From Mermis nigrescens (Eukaryota; Nematoda; Enoplea; Mermithida; Mermithidae), in assembly GCA_036768485.1 (NCBI GenBank), contig JAVLUZ010000630.1, positions 1 through 64,000 on the forward strand: 64,000 nt of DNA, written 5' to 3'. The position numbers and the translations under genes were made by a program. The notes beneath the pieces were generated by a model. That model had not been told where the DNA came from and ran no database searches. It saw only the letters and a list, made by a program, of their open reading frames with translations. The stretch's first letter is position 1. Each line of letters starts with the position of its first letter. Shown here piece by piece: positions 37,101 through 39,429 of this stretch.

Positions 37101-39160
37101 TCGATCTGACTAATTGTGATCAAAGCTGACTCGAATTCGTATGCGTGATACAGGACATCAGCATGATACAGCCTACAGTAAAATGGCAACGTTCACTTTA
37201 CATAAATTCAGTTCATATTCGTGCATTTTTTATTATGACTCACTAGTAAAAAAATTGTACATAAAAATATTTATGCATTTCACAATGCCTTTTTTCTAAA
37301 CTGACGAGAAAATTTGAAAAGATTGGCATTTTTCGACTGTCTCAAGATATAAAAGAGCAAGCTCACTGTCCGTTCCTAAAAATAGGTAGCAGAAAGTAGT
37401 AACTGGAAAACTAGTAAAAAGAAGCGTCTTGTGGGAGTTTTTTCGTTTCTGCGGGTTCAAACCAAACATGCACGTGGGAGGAGGGGGGGTTTGGGGTTTA
37501 GACCACACCTGGGCGTGGGGGGTTTGGGGGTATGCACCCCCATCCCGAGAAACCAAAATACCCCCTTAGATATCAAAATAACCCCACAGAATTCAATTTT
37601 TGAAAATTTTTTTCGTTTTTTTCGCAATTTTTGATGCCAATGGATAGTGCTTGATGAGAAACGTCGAAAAATGGTGTTTTTTTACGCCATACCACCATTT
37701 TTAAGGCCATTTTTTTACGTTTGAAACATCTTGCACCCCACCCCCAGAAATTTATTGCTGCCCACATATGGTCTAAACCCCCGGAATGGAAAAATTGGAA
37801 ATTTTCTTGGAAAAATGAGGCGAAATGAAGGCTAAAAACGGATGAAAAGTTAAAATTTTCTTCAAAAGTGCTTCAAATTGACCAGAAACTATGTCATAAC
37901 GTCGTTTTAACGCTATTTTAGAGCGCTTACGCCAGTTTTTAGGTCATCTTGGCCCAAACAAGCTTAATTCTTGACCCGTCCCCCTAGACCGGCTGGCCCC
38001 AGATCGGCCACGCTGTGCATCAATGGTTCAAAACCAAATACGCCCATGTGTACATATATAAATAATGCAATTTGTATATACACACATGCAAATTATCAAG
38101 TCTGAAAAACGATAAGCTTCATCTAGGAATGCTTTATTACTTGTACTCGTCATTTTCCGGATATTCAACACACAAAGTTCCATAGCATTCGGCTGCTGCT
38201 CCGAAATCTTGCGTGTAGTAATAACAATATGCCAACAAAGATAGCGCAGCGCGATTCTGCTGAACCAAAACTGAGCTTATAAAAAAAGTGTTGAAAGGGC
38301 CAGGCGTGCATTTGGAGGGAGGACTGAACTGGCACGTCAAAAACTTATTGGATAGAAGAGAAAATTTCATGAAACGTTAAAAATTGAGCGTCAAAATAGA
38401 ATTAAATCAGTTTTTAAAGTTGTTGGAAACCGAATTCAAACTGAGAGCAGTCTTGTTTTATTTTATTTTCAGGTAAAAATTACTTTTTTTAGTGTCAATT
38501 TTTAAAGTTGTCGGAAACCGAATTCAAACTGAGAGCATTTTTGTTTTATTTTATTTTTAATTGAAAATTACTCTTTTCTTTTTACCATCTTTAAGTACGA
38601 GTACAAGCATATAATGTTAAGGACTAAGAAGGAAATTTCAGCTTTTTCCGGCACAGGCTATAGAAATTATTTCCCAAGCGAGATAAACAATTTTCTTACG
38701 TTCGGATTTATCCTTCGCTGATGCTCGAGAATTTTTATCGCTTGTGGATATAGACCATCCTTAATCTAAAATAAATACAATATTATCTCGACTAAATAAA
38801 TGAATAAATTAACGATGTTACACTCCTGGAACCAAAAACCTCACAAACCCTAATATTCCATTTTCAAGATTTTAGCGTTTTTAAAATAATTCATTGAAGC
38901 TTTTAATACCAAGGATAGCGCACAAAGGTAATCGCTAGCATTAAAGAATGCTTAACAGCTTTTTTACTTTTGAAGTTTTCGGATCTCCCAATATTTGACC
39001 CTCCATAATTTTGTCACTGGTGACGCAATGTCATGAAAAAGAAGGTTTATCTGTATTTTAGACATATTGATGCATTCACGATTACACCGATTACCAATCC
39101 TCTTACCATTCCATAAATCGTGGACGTGAACTCCCCATCTTTAACTTGAACTGAGGCCAT
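3899..39160 (-). CDS. TTC30: IFT70/TTC30 intraflagellar transport TPR protein, 12 exons visible, 3' end off window
   Basis: This host gene encodes the TPR-repeat subunit of the IFT-B complex (IFT70, TTC30, DYF-1), which is needed to assemble cilia. The coding exons, in order, are 39160-39107, 38765-38700, 38256-38141, 37172-37022, 36062-35822, 18534-18406, 16157-15955, 14932-14867, 12978-12782, 8327-8117, 6730-6555 and 4107-3899. All junctions have AG/GT sites and the reading phases join without a break, giving 1819 nt or about 606 residues. Family hallmarks include AALSLLAYCYY, NIALCFYEIKQYA, RSVGNT, IEAFNLKAAIEY, MPPRDEHELDPVTLHNQAL, KSVEFC, LNVAHTLFMQE, ANLCVCYIM and GNYEFGISRVIK. The family is usually about 640-665 residues, so some 40-50 C-terminal residues should lie to the left of position 1. 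I found no matching last exon in 1-3890. Intron 5 is about 17.3 kb long and contains the complete Polinton. Confidence 0.93.
4646..4902 (+). mobile_element. hAT-like MITE, copy 4
   Basis: Perfect 8-bp duplication ATCGCACA. Confidence 0.85.
4960..5930. repeat. Two-array repeat element, left copy
   Basis: The tip GAGCTGCCCGGAGTTGCCCG is followed by ~47-bp units (GATGTTTTGGGATGTTTTGG) and then ~50-bp units (CTTATAGCATTGCCTATCTT). Confidence 0.7.
6555..6730 (-). CDS. TTC30: TTC30 exon 11
   Basis: It begins ILDVSAIVLANLCVCYIMTN after GGCAG and runs to LCIINLVIG before GTTAGT. The Gly codon is split with exon 12. Confidence 0.92.
6776..7251. mobile_element. Two nested or adjacent hAT-like MITE copies
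   Basis: A plus-oriented partial copy (6776-6971) abuts a minus-oriented copy (6972-7251) flanked by GTTGCATC on both sides. Confidence 0.75.
7544..7722. mobile_element. Second hAT-like MITE family, copy A
   Basis: Termini CAGGCACGTATCT and AGCTACGCGCCTG. Flanked by TACGCATT and GACGCATT (8 bp, one difference). Related to 57190-57352. Confidence 0.82.
8117..8327 (-). CDS. TTC30: TTC30 exon 10
   Basis: One base completes the Lys codon, then YIPVLMSQSKIYWDTGDYDN, KSVEFC, LNVAHTLFMQE and EPLVSKNYKQ follow. The donor is GTATGA, phase 0. Confidence 0.92.
8982..11730. repeat. TTTACAC-rich repeat element, left copy
   Basis: The tip CATAGGTAGCGCGTTAGCGC (a GC palindrome) is followed by about 1.8 kb of ~150-200-bp units with GTGTAAAGTTTACACT, then a segment with AAAAATGCTCCGATGG (10905) that recurs inverted at 11520-11730. 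Lies in TTC30 intron 9. No transposase seen. Confidence 0.6.
11935..11963. other. Perfect hairpin
   Basis: 14-bp arms ATTAATAAGGTTTA and TAAACCTTATTAAT around a single T. Isolated in an intron, no flanking gene. Confidence 0.6.
12425..12579. mobile_element. Short GC-rich hAT-like MITE variant
   Basis: Perfect 8-bp duplication GTCTAGAC. Ends CATACACGGGC and GCCCACGTATG. The interior has GGTCTATCGATTTT, shared with diverged copies near 7260-7430, 15470-15780, 54010-54140 and 58260-58530. Confidence 0.8.
12782..12978 (-). CDS. TTC30: TTC30 exon 9
   Basis: It starts YEYDFLDALITQQTSPDEAF and runs through LRKLTKQVQDQK to YDEALEK. The acceptor is TTTAAG and the donor is GTAGGA. The last Lys codon is split with exon 10. 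Confidence 0.9.
13129..14355. mobile_element. Foldback element with internally repeated arms
   Basis: Ends GTATTCCTTAAGCATGTGTC and its complement. The left arm has two and the right arm three ~165-185-bp units with GGGTACGGCCATTT and AGACACCCTGTTTGCATGAC. The centre (13500-13580) contains a hairpin-forming ATCTTTATCTTTTTAGAAAG. No transposase. Confidence 0.75.
14867..14932 (-). CDS. TTC30: TTC30 exon 8
   Basis: This 66-nt exon (22 codons, phase 0 at both ends) reads YYDMAADLLAENAQLTYKFL plus TQ, between TTGCAG and GTATCT. Confidence 0.88.
15218..15445 (-). mobile_element. hAT-like MITE
   Basis: Perfect 8-bp duplication GTCTACAG. In TTC30 intron 7 (between exon 8 at 14932 and exon 7 at 15955). 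Confidence 0.87.
15955..16157 (-). CDS. TTC30: TTC30 exon 7
   Basis: It begins HEAAVEAITDMPPRDEHELD, continues PVTLHNQALINMDYQPTEGF and ends LYCKYE before donor GTACTC. This is the most conserved segment of the family. Confidence 0.92.
16969..17227 (+). mobile_element. hAT-like MITE
   Basis: Flanked by GTCTGGGC and GTCTGAAC, with the usual ends. Confidence 0.8.
18406..18534 (-). CDS. TTC30: TTC30 exon 6
   Basis: Two bases complete a Glu codon, then LGIGLLTENKEARSVGNTWD, LHETVLIEAFNLKAAIEYCL and KN follow. The donor is GTGAGA. This exon lies about 400 bp from the left end of the Polinton, across which it must be spliced to exon 5. Confidence 0.9.
18929..18934. repeat. Target site duplication, left copy (GAGGTC)
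   Basis: GAGGTC directly abuts the AGTAG terminus. The identical 6 bp follow the right terminus at 28889-28894. Confidence 0.95.
18935..19534. repeat. Left terminal inverted repeat of the Polinton
   Basis: About 600 bp, matching the complement of 28291-28888 with a handful of small differences. From outside in it holds the AGTAG tip, the palindrome ATGCTTAAGCAT (18981-18992), GC-rich blocks with CCCGGGAAACTC, and one copy of a subterminal unit ending in AGTATACCAATTTACTTTAC. Innermost is the 3' end of the ~105-aa paralog gene. Its inner edge meets the truncated polymerase gene. Confidence 0.93.
19536..20333 (-). CDS. pPolB: N-terminal domain of Polinton protein-primed DNA polymerase B, truncated
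   Basis: Its 265 residues match the N-terminal region found upstream of the exonuclease and polymerase domains in Polinton PolB. Recognisable segments are VGIEIMHPSLYERVIVPF, IKIASNDNLSLPRAVVTGIA, a KLDN...IRKG...QLALDLM stretch, and YGIDAVEKIQKVL...YQIIVYS...HFDLITKMP. In full-length relatives this motif is followed by a Cys/His-rich segment and then the polymerase. Here a stop codon comes four residues after it, at the inner edge of the left TIR. No exonuclease or polymerase motif (for example DTD) exists anywhere in the element. The start is set by a minus-strand TATAAATA box at 20371-20378. It may be a relic, or a domain kept for its own function. Confidence 0.85.
   Translation of the reverse strand: MDLNRYYEVGELPPISVRRFNTTAKTFLLKFRNIYECPNIIEVFEPIFEDVIKKMLRDYPADCMVGIEIMHPSLYERVIVPFTQRQYLNADKVLSTMENVAQSKKEFCFDECMTFRVVVVDKKPQWGSGLSTFPSDARTFCKNGGAYIKIASNDNLSLPRAVVTGIAKLDNSQKWEAIRKGDKNRYTVQKQLALDLMRKANLSTKEEIYGIDAVEKIQKVLAPDYQIIVYSGNVIFFEGPKADKVINLHAAYDHFDLITKMPKLQ
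20371..20378 (-). promoter_or_regulatory. TATA box (TATAAATA) for the truncated polB gene
   Basis: TATAAATA on the minus strand, 38 nt upstream of the ATG at 20333. It lies 9 bp from an opposed box at 20388-20395, forming a compact divergent promoter. Confidence 0.75.
20388..20395 (+). promoter_or_regulatory. TATA box (CTATAAATAC) for the zinc-ribbon gene
   Basis: 60 nt upstream of the ATG at 20448. It has the same extended context (CTATAAATACT) as other boxes in the element. Confidence 0.75.
20448..20769 (+). pseudogene. Zinc-ribbon protein gene with a broken reading frame
   Basis: The first frame starts at 20448 and carries a CxxC pair (CYFC, residues 47-50), then runs into a stop at 20684. 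A second CxxC (CPRC) and a charged alanine-rich helix (AEAEKAKAAY) continue in another frame to a stop at 20769. The frame is lost near 20638-20646, where GCAG is tandemly repeated; a 4-bp duplication would account for the shift, and 322 nt minus 4 is a multiple of three. Four cysteines in two CxxC pairs suggest a zinc ribbon of about 105 residues. The function is not known; a transcription-related role is possible given the TBP gene. A sequencing error or programmed shift cannot be excluded. Confidence 0.6.
20775..20782 (+). promoter_or_regulatory. TATA box (TCTATAAATA) for the 20825 gene
   Basis: 50 nt upstream of the ATG at 20825, and 6 nt after the stop of the zinc-ribbon frame. Confidence 0.75.
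20825..21151 (+). CDS. Small helical protein, paralog A of the ~105-aa family (108 aa)
   Basis: I do not recognise its function. It aligns along its length with two other proteins of this element (22282-22599 and 28058-28372). Shared features are an N-terminal FxxxL segment, IGSCFWGFM (the others have IGAYFWPKM and LGSYFWPLL), FAQSIKQ, an LW...F element about 30 residues later, and a terminal H-x(4,8)-L. Predicted mainly helical with no signal or membrane segment. Its own TATA box lies 50 nt upstream. An AT-rich spacer with overlapping AATAAA motifs follows and may serve as its polyadenylation signal. It is the most diverged of the three copies. Confidence 0.75.
   Translation: MSSPGELAYHHFVQRLVEKANNRYLSVKNVQNIGSCFWGFMSGEFKKEQRESDKRNAFWVFAQSIKQTILNKDIDAICSLWSSFDINGKNMWENLYENCIAYHVNRVL
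21156..21163 (+). promoter_or_regulatory. Weak TATA-like box (AATAAATA) for integrase
   Basis: One mismatch to TATAAATA, 30 nt upstream of the integrase ATG. It overlaps AATAAA repeats that could instead be the polyadenylation signal of the preceding gene. Confidence 0.35.
21186..22247 (+). CDS. INT: Retroviral-type (rve) integrase with C-terminal chromodomain
   Basis: 353 residues, the normal size for Polinton integrase, which inserts the element and makes the 6-bp duplication. The N-terminal region has YYDPQSGFTGVNQLY and the W-L-x(5)-YTLHKP element. The catalytic core has D75 (WQADLVDL), D137 (LQTDAGKEF) and E171 (ASVVERFNRT), so the DDE triad is intact. A C-terminal chromodomain occupies about 313-353 (LFIIEKIIKTRK, YLVRWRGYPPKFDSW). 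The frame is open throughout. The stop codon lies inside the TATA box of the next gene. The only upstream promoter candidate is a one-mismatch box. Confidence 0.95.
   Translation: MDRILKKLYYDPQSGFTGVNQLYTRVKKIRPTAKMEQVKAWLEKQPTYTLHKPAFKRYSRNKVLVSSIDEQWQADLVDLQSLADHNDHFKYLLNCIDIFSKYAWSVPLKSKNSKDIVEAFKHIFASSGRKPYKLQTDAGKEFVNNEFQKFLKSESVDFFTTKSEMKASVVERFNRTLKERMWRYFTKNNTHKYIDILPKIMKNYNNSFHRTIGTCPANVTAKNEREILNRAFRLTGDNQTEFKFEIGDKVRISKVKRTFEKGFWPNWTEEYFLIKERYARTPPVYVLEDQMGEKLDGIFYEPELQKINVSTDDLFIIEKIIKTRKRGAKTDYLVRWRGYPPKFDSWVSNVLKV
22243..22250 (+). promoter_or_regulatory. TATA box (TATAAATA) overlapping the integrase stop codon
   Basis: 39 nt upstream of the ATG at 22282. The integrase TAA (22245-22247) is part of the box. 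Confidence 0.75.
22282..22599 (+). CDS. Small helical protein, paralog B of the ~105-aa family (105 aa)
   Basis: Function unknown. It is closest to the copy at 28058-28372: both have IG/LG-x-YFWP, a Y-x(4)-L stretch, FS-x(3)-K, a LW-x-F element and IDEH near the C-terminus. Decayed copies of this paralog (ending IDEH/INEH, TSSM, VLI) occur in both arms of the second element at 43252-51792, always next to a minisatellite and a TBP pseudogene. The gene order paralog, minisatellite, TBP is therefore an old linkage. The gene is convergent with TBP. Confidence 0.8.
   Translation: MEVGQCFFNHALHRLSQYTYFSDAAIGAYFWPKMSKQYRRTLLEIDEHAIWRFSKYIRKYLQRGELSTLFKLWEFLSPEAKFYYANLYIKIIDEHLTSSMTNVLI
22600..22945. 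repeat. 21-bp minisatellite between convergent paralog B and TBP genes
   Basis: About 15 units of a 20-21-bp repeat with core GTTTGGAATATTTTTTGTAA, in two blocks separated by TTTTACATGCTTAAGCATAG (palindrome 22804-22815). The period equals two DNA helical turns and each unit has a T6 tract. The same repeat and palindrome recur in the second element. Located between two 3' ends. Confidence 0.9.
22946..23464 (-). CDS. TBP: TATA-binding protein (TBP) homologue encoded by the Polinton
   Basis: 172 residues forming the two tandem pseudo-repeats of the TBP saddle fold, with almost no N-terminal extension. Repeat 1 (about 2-80) has IQNIVLTTALP, LKFPGIIFRL, LLIFKSGKIVCVGAKT. Repeat 2 (about 89-172) has LFPGLVYKY, FLLFTSGKMILTGAK and a final helix. 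The four phenylalanines that kink the TATA box in known TBPs are present at F37, F52, F123 and F138. The minor-groove asparagine of repeat 1 is kept (N6); the position equivalent in repeat 2 reads LFVGS, so that asparagine is lost. The host TBP core is normally far more conserved, so this is a diverged, element-borne copy. It is transcribed divergently from the packaging ATPase, with its own TATAAATA box at 23493-23500. It probably directs transcription from the element's uniform TATA boxes. Confidence 0.92.
   Translation of the reverse strand: MVTIQNIVLTTALPNTLNLDDIYLKLPNTTQYNRLKFPGIIFRLLPATLLIFKSGKIVCVGAKTVQEGENTIKAFIHILKMENLMLKIKPVLFVGSANLGFRIDLCKFYELVKRKCMYEVELFPGLVYKYRNVTFLLFTSGKMILTGAKHKHELHIAYKIVSTMLEKCRLDT
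23469..23476 (+). promoter_or_regulatory. TATA box (CTATAAATAC) for the packaging ATPase gene
   Basis: 39 nt upstream of the ATPase ATG and only 4 nt beyond the TBP start codon. Binding here could also affect TBP initiation. Confidence 0.75.
23493..23500 (-). promoter_or_regulatory. TATA box (TATAAATA) for the TBP gene
   Basis: On the minus strand, 29 nt upstream of the TBP ATG (23464). It lies between the ATPase TATA box and the ATPase start codon, so the two promoters interleave. Confidence 0.75.
23508..24155 (+). CDS. ATP: Genome packaging ATPase (FtsK/HerA superfamily, A32-like)
   Basis: 215 residues, full length for Polinton ATPases, which pump the genome into the capsid. Walker A is GPTKSGKTT at residues 13-21. 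Walker B is LLILDDL at 79-85. A conserved segment with SIIHIVQN follows and fits the sensor region of the family. The frame is open. The 3' end contains the TATA box of the next gene in the codons for QKSINT. It shares a 43-bp divergent intergenic region with TBP. Confidence 0.95.
   Translation: MIFKHPFTCLVSGPTKSGKTTFVGQLIENRAHLIDTKIKKIWWCFAENQPLYRKIENVSFIEGLPDFSYLKQFSPVPQLLILDDLMQESKGNTQIVQLFTRSCHHWNISIIHIVQNVFFEGLRTSRINSDYIVLFKNPADQLQAQVLSRQLYPANPKYFIEAYSDATAQPHGYLLIDLTQNARDELRLKTNIFSSHPAVYMQKSINTTKKGDEIK
24119..24126 (+). promoter_or_regulatory. TATA box (TCTATAAATAC) inside the ATPase coding sequence
   Basis: 43 nt upstream of the ATG at 24162 and wholly within the end of the ATPase gene. 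Confidence 0.75.
24162..24512 (+). CDS. Conserved Polinton protein with C-terminal hydrophobic segment (116 aa)
   Basis: A basic N-terminal half (MGKERLRRNI, then helices with CLCDCANNFLNGNIP and INKLRRYQHQIRYLA) is followed by a linker rich in Lys and by a hydrophobic tail, GGFLPLLLTPILTIAGTLLA, that could cross or enter a membrane. The QDGGFLPLL...G-x-LLADAI ending is shared with a remnant at 55605-55970 and is widespread in Polintons, usually beside the capsid genes. A role as a virion or membrane-interacting protein is plausible but unproven. An exact TATAAATA also occurs inside it at 24242-24249. Confidence 0.85.
   Translation: MGKERLRRNIICLHLLSQARKPQRDAIINTASKDQILCLCDCANNFLNGNIPFSEKDINKLRRYQHQIRYLAKNKQANTKQKRGILIQDGGFLPLLLTPILTIAGTLLADAITRRQ
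24242..24249 (+). promoter_or_regulatory. Possible internal TATA box within the 24162 gene
   Basis: Exact TATAAATAC inside the codons for IINTA, 267 nt upstream of the 24509 ORF, much further than the other boxes. The box is not preserved in the remnant near 55870, which reads TATTAAATAC. It may be chance. Confidence 0.25.
24509..25075 (+). CDS. Conserved Polinton protein of unknown function (188 aa)
   Basis: A soluble, charged protein with an N-terminal helical region (LLDNLNNEMQQILSSKNVPS, KYNQILGKFKRLLEQ) and a central region ILAGIPKNQIPKAKLLLHYI that resembles a segment found in many Polintons between the ATPase and capsid genes. It is probably structural, but no enzymatic motif is seen. 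Its ATG overlaps the stop of the preceding gene by 4 nt (ATGA), and no TATA box lies at the usual distance, unlike most genes here. It is likely translated from the upstream mRNA, by reinitiation or from the second ATG at 24527. Its stop codon is inside the next TATA box. Confidence 0.8.
   Translation: MKHTEKMILIPAEISERSKPVDVLLDNLNNEMQQILSSKNVPSDVKLVKYNQILGKFKRLLEQKQQPYKATIVGHASDTINDEEILAGIPKNQIPKAKLLLHYIRTNPFVEIEPNGELVIDGRKINGSNITDLVNDLARERKKISRHPGTKELLKVFNRTNVPLESIANRQGKEIFAAGDEFDWDESL
25071..25078 (+). promoter_or_regulatory. TATA box (TCTATAAATAC) overlapping the stop of the 24509 gene
   Basis: 46 nt upstream of the ATG at 25117. The TAA at 25073-25075 is part of the box. Confidence 0.75.
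25117..25563 (+). CDS. pX/pVI-like minor virion protein (148 aa)
   Basis: The start is set at the first ATG (25117) after the TATA box. The N-terminal third leads to YQRGVGLGSFFRSLFRMAVP, a glycine-rich amphipathic segment, followed by GKRVGKHALAAGANIASDLA and a charged tail. This arrangement is typical of the small Polinton and adintovirus proteins compared with adenovirus pX/pVI (core or membrane-active virion proteins). The C-terminal coding sequence holds the MCP promoter (codons for KSINTN), and the end overlaps the MCP start by 38 nt in another frame. Confidence 0.8.
   Translation: MHVQFTPDNYTIWLEYYTGQAAQTGYGLDGFKGIPYQRGVGLGSFFRSLFRMAVPVLQSIGKRVGKHALAAGANIASDLAQGKPLFESTKEHSKREAAQLFDEASQAMQQQGEGLGYRSKSINTNAIDAFSKNDNKNGSHRRKIYPKY
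25479..25486 (+). promoter_or_regulatory. TATA box (TCTATAAATAC) for the major capsid gene, inside the upstream CDS
   Basis: 47 nt upstream of the ATG at 25526. An earlier in-frame ATG at 25490 is only 4 nt past the box and would not be in the mRNA. Confidence 0.78.
25526..26818 (+). CDS. MCP: Major capsid protein (double jelly roll)
   Basis: 430 residues from the ATG at 25526 (MALIDVKS). The start is chosen because the earlier ATG at 25490 lies next to the TATA box. It matches the Polinton MCP family, found in animal genomes as F54H12.2-like proteins: ELDLFTVPPTQ near the N-terminus, FRIPPDPHYLQLSKNHIYML, YRSYFETELNYGYDAKHSQL, and a C-terminal EIIIYAEFDNLILIDKNRN. Related proteins form hexon-like trimers of two jelly rolls that tile an icosahedral capsid. 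The frame is intact. The protease gene follows after a 3-nt gap. Confidence 0.93.
   Translation: MALIDVKSIPSTKTELDLFTVPPTQVVIKRGFWHEIQPTHPITNEGPYEFRIPPDPHYLQLSKNHIYMLLRIKKPTVAAGASVPDYAPINLIGKTFFKQVKCFLGGRLIFDSSDKYAYRSYFETELNYGYDAKHSQLQSALYFHEGGGNVDTKDNEAFKIRAKMFKDENFVEVAAPLHIDLFLQDRFLINFTDFRLELHRNSDAFLLQCFEDAVLELKVSQMKFFIRKVEVLDTVNLALEQTMLSYTAKYPIRRVAMTNLHISNPARETPNYTLFNGQLPRRMVFACVDGNAYRGNLTKSPFNFKPYSIYDVKVTCGGTTYPAYPLNIAFKHDRYLQAYNQMYDALDIGREGNFISRDEFKTSHCFFVFDLTPDADDGGHWDLVHEGTTSITVRFADNLPDSGVEIIIYAEFDNLILIDKNRNTFHDYNA
26822..27247 (+). CDS. PRO: Adenain-like cysteine protease
   Basis: 141 residues, Ulp1/adenain fold, presumably maturing capsid proteins. The catalytic set is in order: H51 (GSHWVAIYF), D67 (DYFDSYGR), Q96 (AQVQGLFS) and C103 (SISCGHMC), the same order and similar spacing as adenovirus protease. 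It is shorter than adenovirus protease (about 200) but typical for Polintons. The ATG comes 3 nt after the MCP stop and no exact TATAAATA box lies at the usual distance, so it is probably expressed with MCP. Its C-terminal codons (KIYKYF) contain the TATA box of the next gene. Confidence 0.92.
   Translation: MNTIEIFKILQRNIKKDIFLGVFPLDRLPPIITYPAALVINLDTSNAPGSHWVAIYFQSNKHCDYFDSYGRKPFNHLLHYISNNALTYAYNNAQVQGLFSISCGHMCVYFLVCRAQGISFKNIVTSMQHEKIYKYFNNFKL
27218..27225 (+). promoter_or_regulatory. TATA box (TCTATAAATAC) inside the protease CDS
   Basis: 32 nt upstream of the minor capsid ATG at 27250. Confidence 0.75.
27250..28029 (+). CDS. mCP: Minor capsid (penton-like) protein
   Basis: 259 residues. 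The N-terminus FYLTLPSNSQETNTAATF, then LPRQIVLNGEWEVGLVEI, is the signature of Polinton penton proteins, single-jelly-roll proteins that occupy the fivefold vertices. A second conserved block is MYMLGFLESQ, and the C-terminus ends in basic HFRYRL. The frame is intact. The stop codon is part of the next TATA box. Confidence 0.9.
   Translation: MDMKQFYLTLPSNSQETNTAATFLTNLPRQIVLNGEWEVGLVEIIYANTWHNVSEEQNMIQFYDIKNNVRQKLLIPRARYLNIHDLIQAMRNGIKTISSIDKFDYMQYFGIKYDENRKFCHMTINSKYIQSVKLTKHLMYMLGFLESQLSNIDYTVKKEFSIVAHHSPDMLGGMHNFYVYCDIVEPQIVGNTFAPLLQVVNIEGKYMDIVNHSYISPHYIPVLKKAFNTVEVNIKSDQDKPVPFEFGKTIVKLHFRYRL
28025..28032 (+). promoter_or_regulatory. TATA box (CTATAAATA) overlapping the minor capsid stop codon
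   Basis: 33 nt upstream of the ATG at 28058. The TAA at 28027-28029 is within the box. Confidence 0.75.
28058..28372 (+). CDS. Small helical protein, paralog C of the ~105-aa family (104 aa)
   Basis: It starts at the ATG at 28058, 33 nt after its TATA box; an upstream in-frame TTG at 27986 lies inside the preceding gene and is not a likely start. LGSYFWPLL, FSRLIKQ, LANLWQNF and SIDEH align with the copies at 20825 and 22282. The last 82 nt belong to the right TIR, so a 3' fragment of this gene is also present, inverted, at 19453-19534. The function is unknown. Confidence 0.8.
   Translation: MDQGQKIYNHFLMHLLRLDDISSSALGSYFWPLLNAEYKENLMQYDAEAFNNFSRLIKQCCTLRDIHTLANLWQNFNDRAKQYFAYFHERSIDEHILCYIVLKN
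28291..28888. repeat. Right terminal inverted repeat of the Polinton
   Basis: Inverted match to 18935-19534. It includes the last ~80 bp of the coding sequence of the paralog at 28058-28372, then GC-rich TIR sequence ending GGATAACTACT at 28888. There is no other gene in the outer ~510 bp. Confidence 0.93.
28889..28894. repeat. Target site duplication, right copy (GAGGTC)
   Basis: GAGGTC follows CTACT, the complement of the AGTAG terminus, and matches 18929-18934 exactly. Confidence 0.95.
29390..30030. repeat. Partial third copy of the TTTACAC-rich element
   Basis: AAAAATGCTCCGATGGAACA at about 29497 is followed by the same ~190-bp segment as at 10905 and, inverted, 33055-33260. TTTACACTACAGTGTAAACT at 29999 continues the motif. 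Confidence 0.5.
31140..32465. repeat. Two-array repeat element, right copy, inverted
   Basis: Mirror of 4960-5930: ~50-bp units at 31150-31620, ~47-bp units at 31690-32320, ending GCCCGGGCAACGCCGGGCAG. Both lie in TTC30 introns. Confidence 0.7.
32870..35672. repeat. TTTACAC-rich repeat element, right copy, inverted
   Basis: Mirror of 8982-11300: the CTCCGATGG-type segment at 33055-33260, GTGTAAA/TTTACAC units at 33450-35560, and the palindromic tip GCGCTAACGCGCTACCTATG at about 35653-35672. Ends about 150 bp from exon 5. Confidence 0.6.
35822..36062 (-). CDS. TTC30: TTC30 exon 5
   Basis: This 241-nt exon starts after TTTAG with LLVEKC, continues through INLGCLAFKQSDYTMALKYF and NIALCFYEIKQYAEALKHSA, and ends in KEHP plus one base before GTAAGC. 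Its downstream intron holds the Polinton. Confidence 0.9.
36530..36782 (+). mobile_element. hAT-like MITE
   Basis: Perfect 8-bp duplication GTCTGGAC. Ends CATACGTGGGC and GCCCAGGTGTG. Confidence 0.87.
37022..37172 (-). CDS. TTC30: TTC30 exon 4
   Basis: The first base completes the split Lys codon, then LYHADVLYHAYEFESALITI and on to IKYAEDDLQNAK. The donor is GTTAAT. The YxxxxLY and AIKYAEDDL pattern is that of the family. Confidence 0.85.
37504..37770 (-). mobile_element. hAT-like MITE
   Basis: Flanked by GTTTAGAC and GTCTAAAC. Confidence 0.82.
38141..38256 (-). CDS. TTC30: TTC30 exon 3
   Basis: It encodes NRAALSLLAYCYYYTQDFGA and on to YPENDEYK, a TPR motif diagnostic for the family. The acceptor may instead be 3 nt upstream, adding a Gln. 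The donor GTAATA splits a Lys codon that exon 4 completes. Confidence 0.88.
38409..38575. repeat. Tandem duplication of ~100 bp in TTC30 intron 2
   Basis: GGAAACCGAATTCAAACTGA occurs twice with similar flanks. Confidence 0.75.
38700..38765 (-). CDS. TTC30: TTC30 exon 2 (residues 19-40)
   Basis: This 66-nt exon is flanked by TTTTAG and GTAAGA. It encodes IKDGLYPQAIKILEHQRRIN and two more residues, the first helix pair of the TPR superhelix. Phase is 0 at both ends. Confidence 0.85.
39107..39160 (-). CDS. TTC30: TTC30 exon 1 (residues 1-18)
   Basis: The start codon is at 39160-39158 and the exon reads MASVQVKDGEFTSTIYGM, matching the family N-terminus (VKDGEFT). The donor GTAAGA follows directly and the exon ends in phase 0. 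It is too short to be caught as an open reading frame. Confidence 0.85.
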
Positions 39161-39267
39161 TTTTGCGCGTCATGCGGACATGAATTATATTGCCTTGCGG
39201 TTTGAAGTCTTCTTCTGTTGCCATGGAAACTTCTAATTCAGCAGCAGAAGCGTTGAAGAATGCTTAT

Positions 39268-39429
39268 AGTCTGTTTCACATAAGTTTGGGCAAAATTTCA
39301 AAAATTTTTTCGAAGTAAGCCGACGGATTACGGTAATTATATATCAAATCATTGATATAATCGCAATCTGTCGGCTAATTGTCGAGCTTAGTTTTTAGAA
39401 TTTACGCCCAAACTTGTGTGAAACAGACT
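39268..39429. mobile_element. 162-bp MITE with long terminal inverted repeats
   Basis: Ends AGTCTGTTTCACATAAGTTT and the complement (AAACTTGTGTGAAACAGACT). Preceded by TA; Tc1/mariner-like origin possible. Lies just upstream of TTC30 exon 1. Confidence 0.75.
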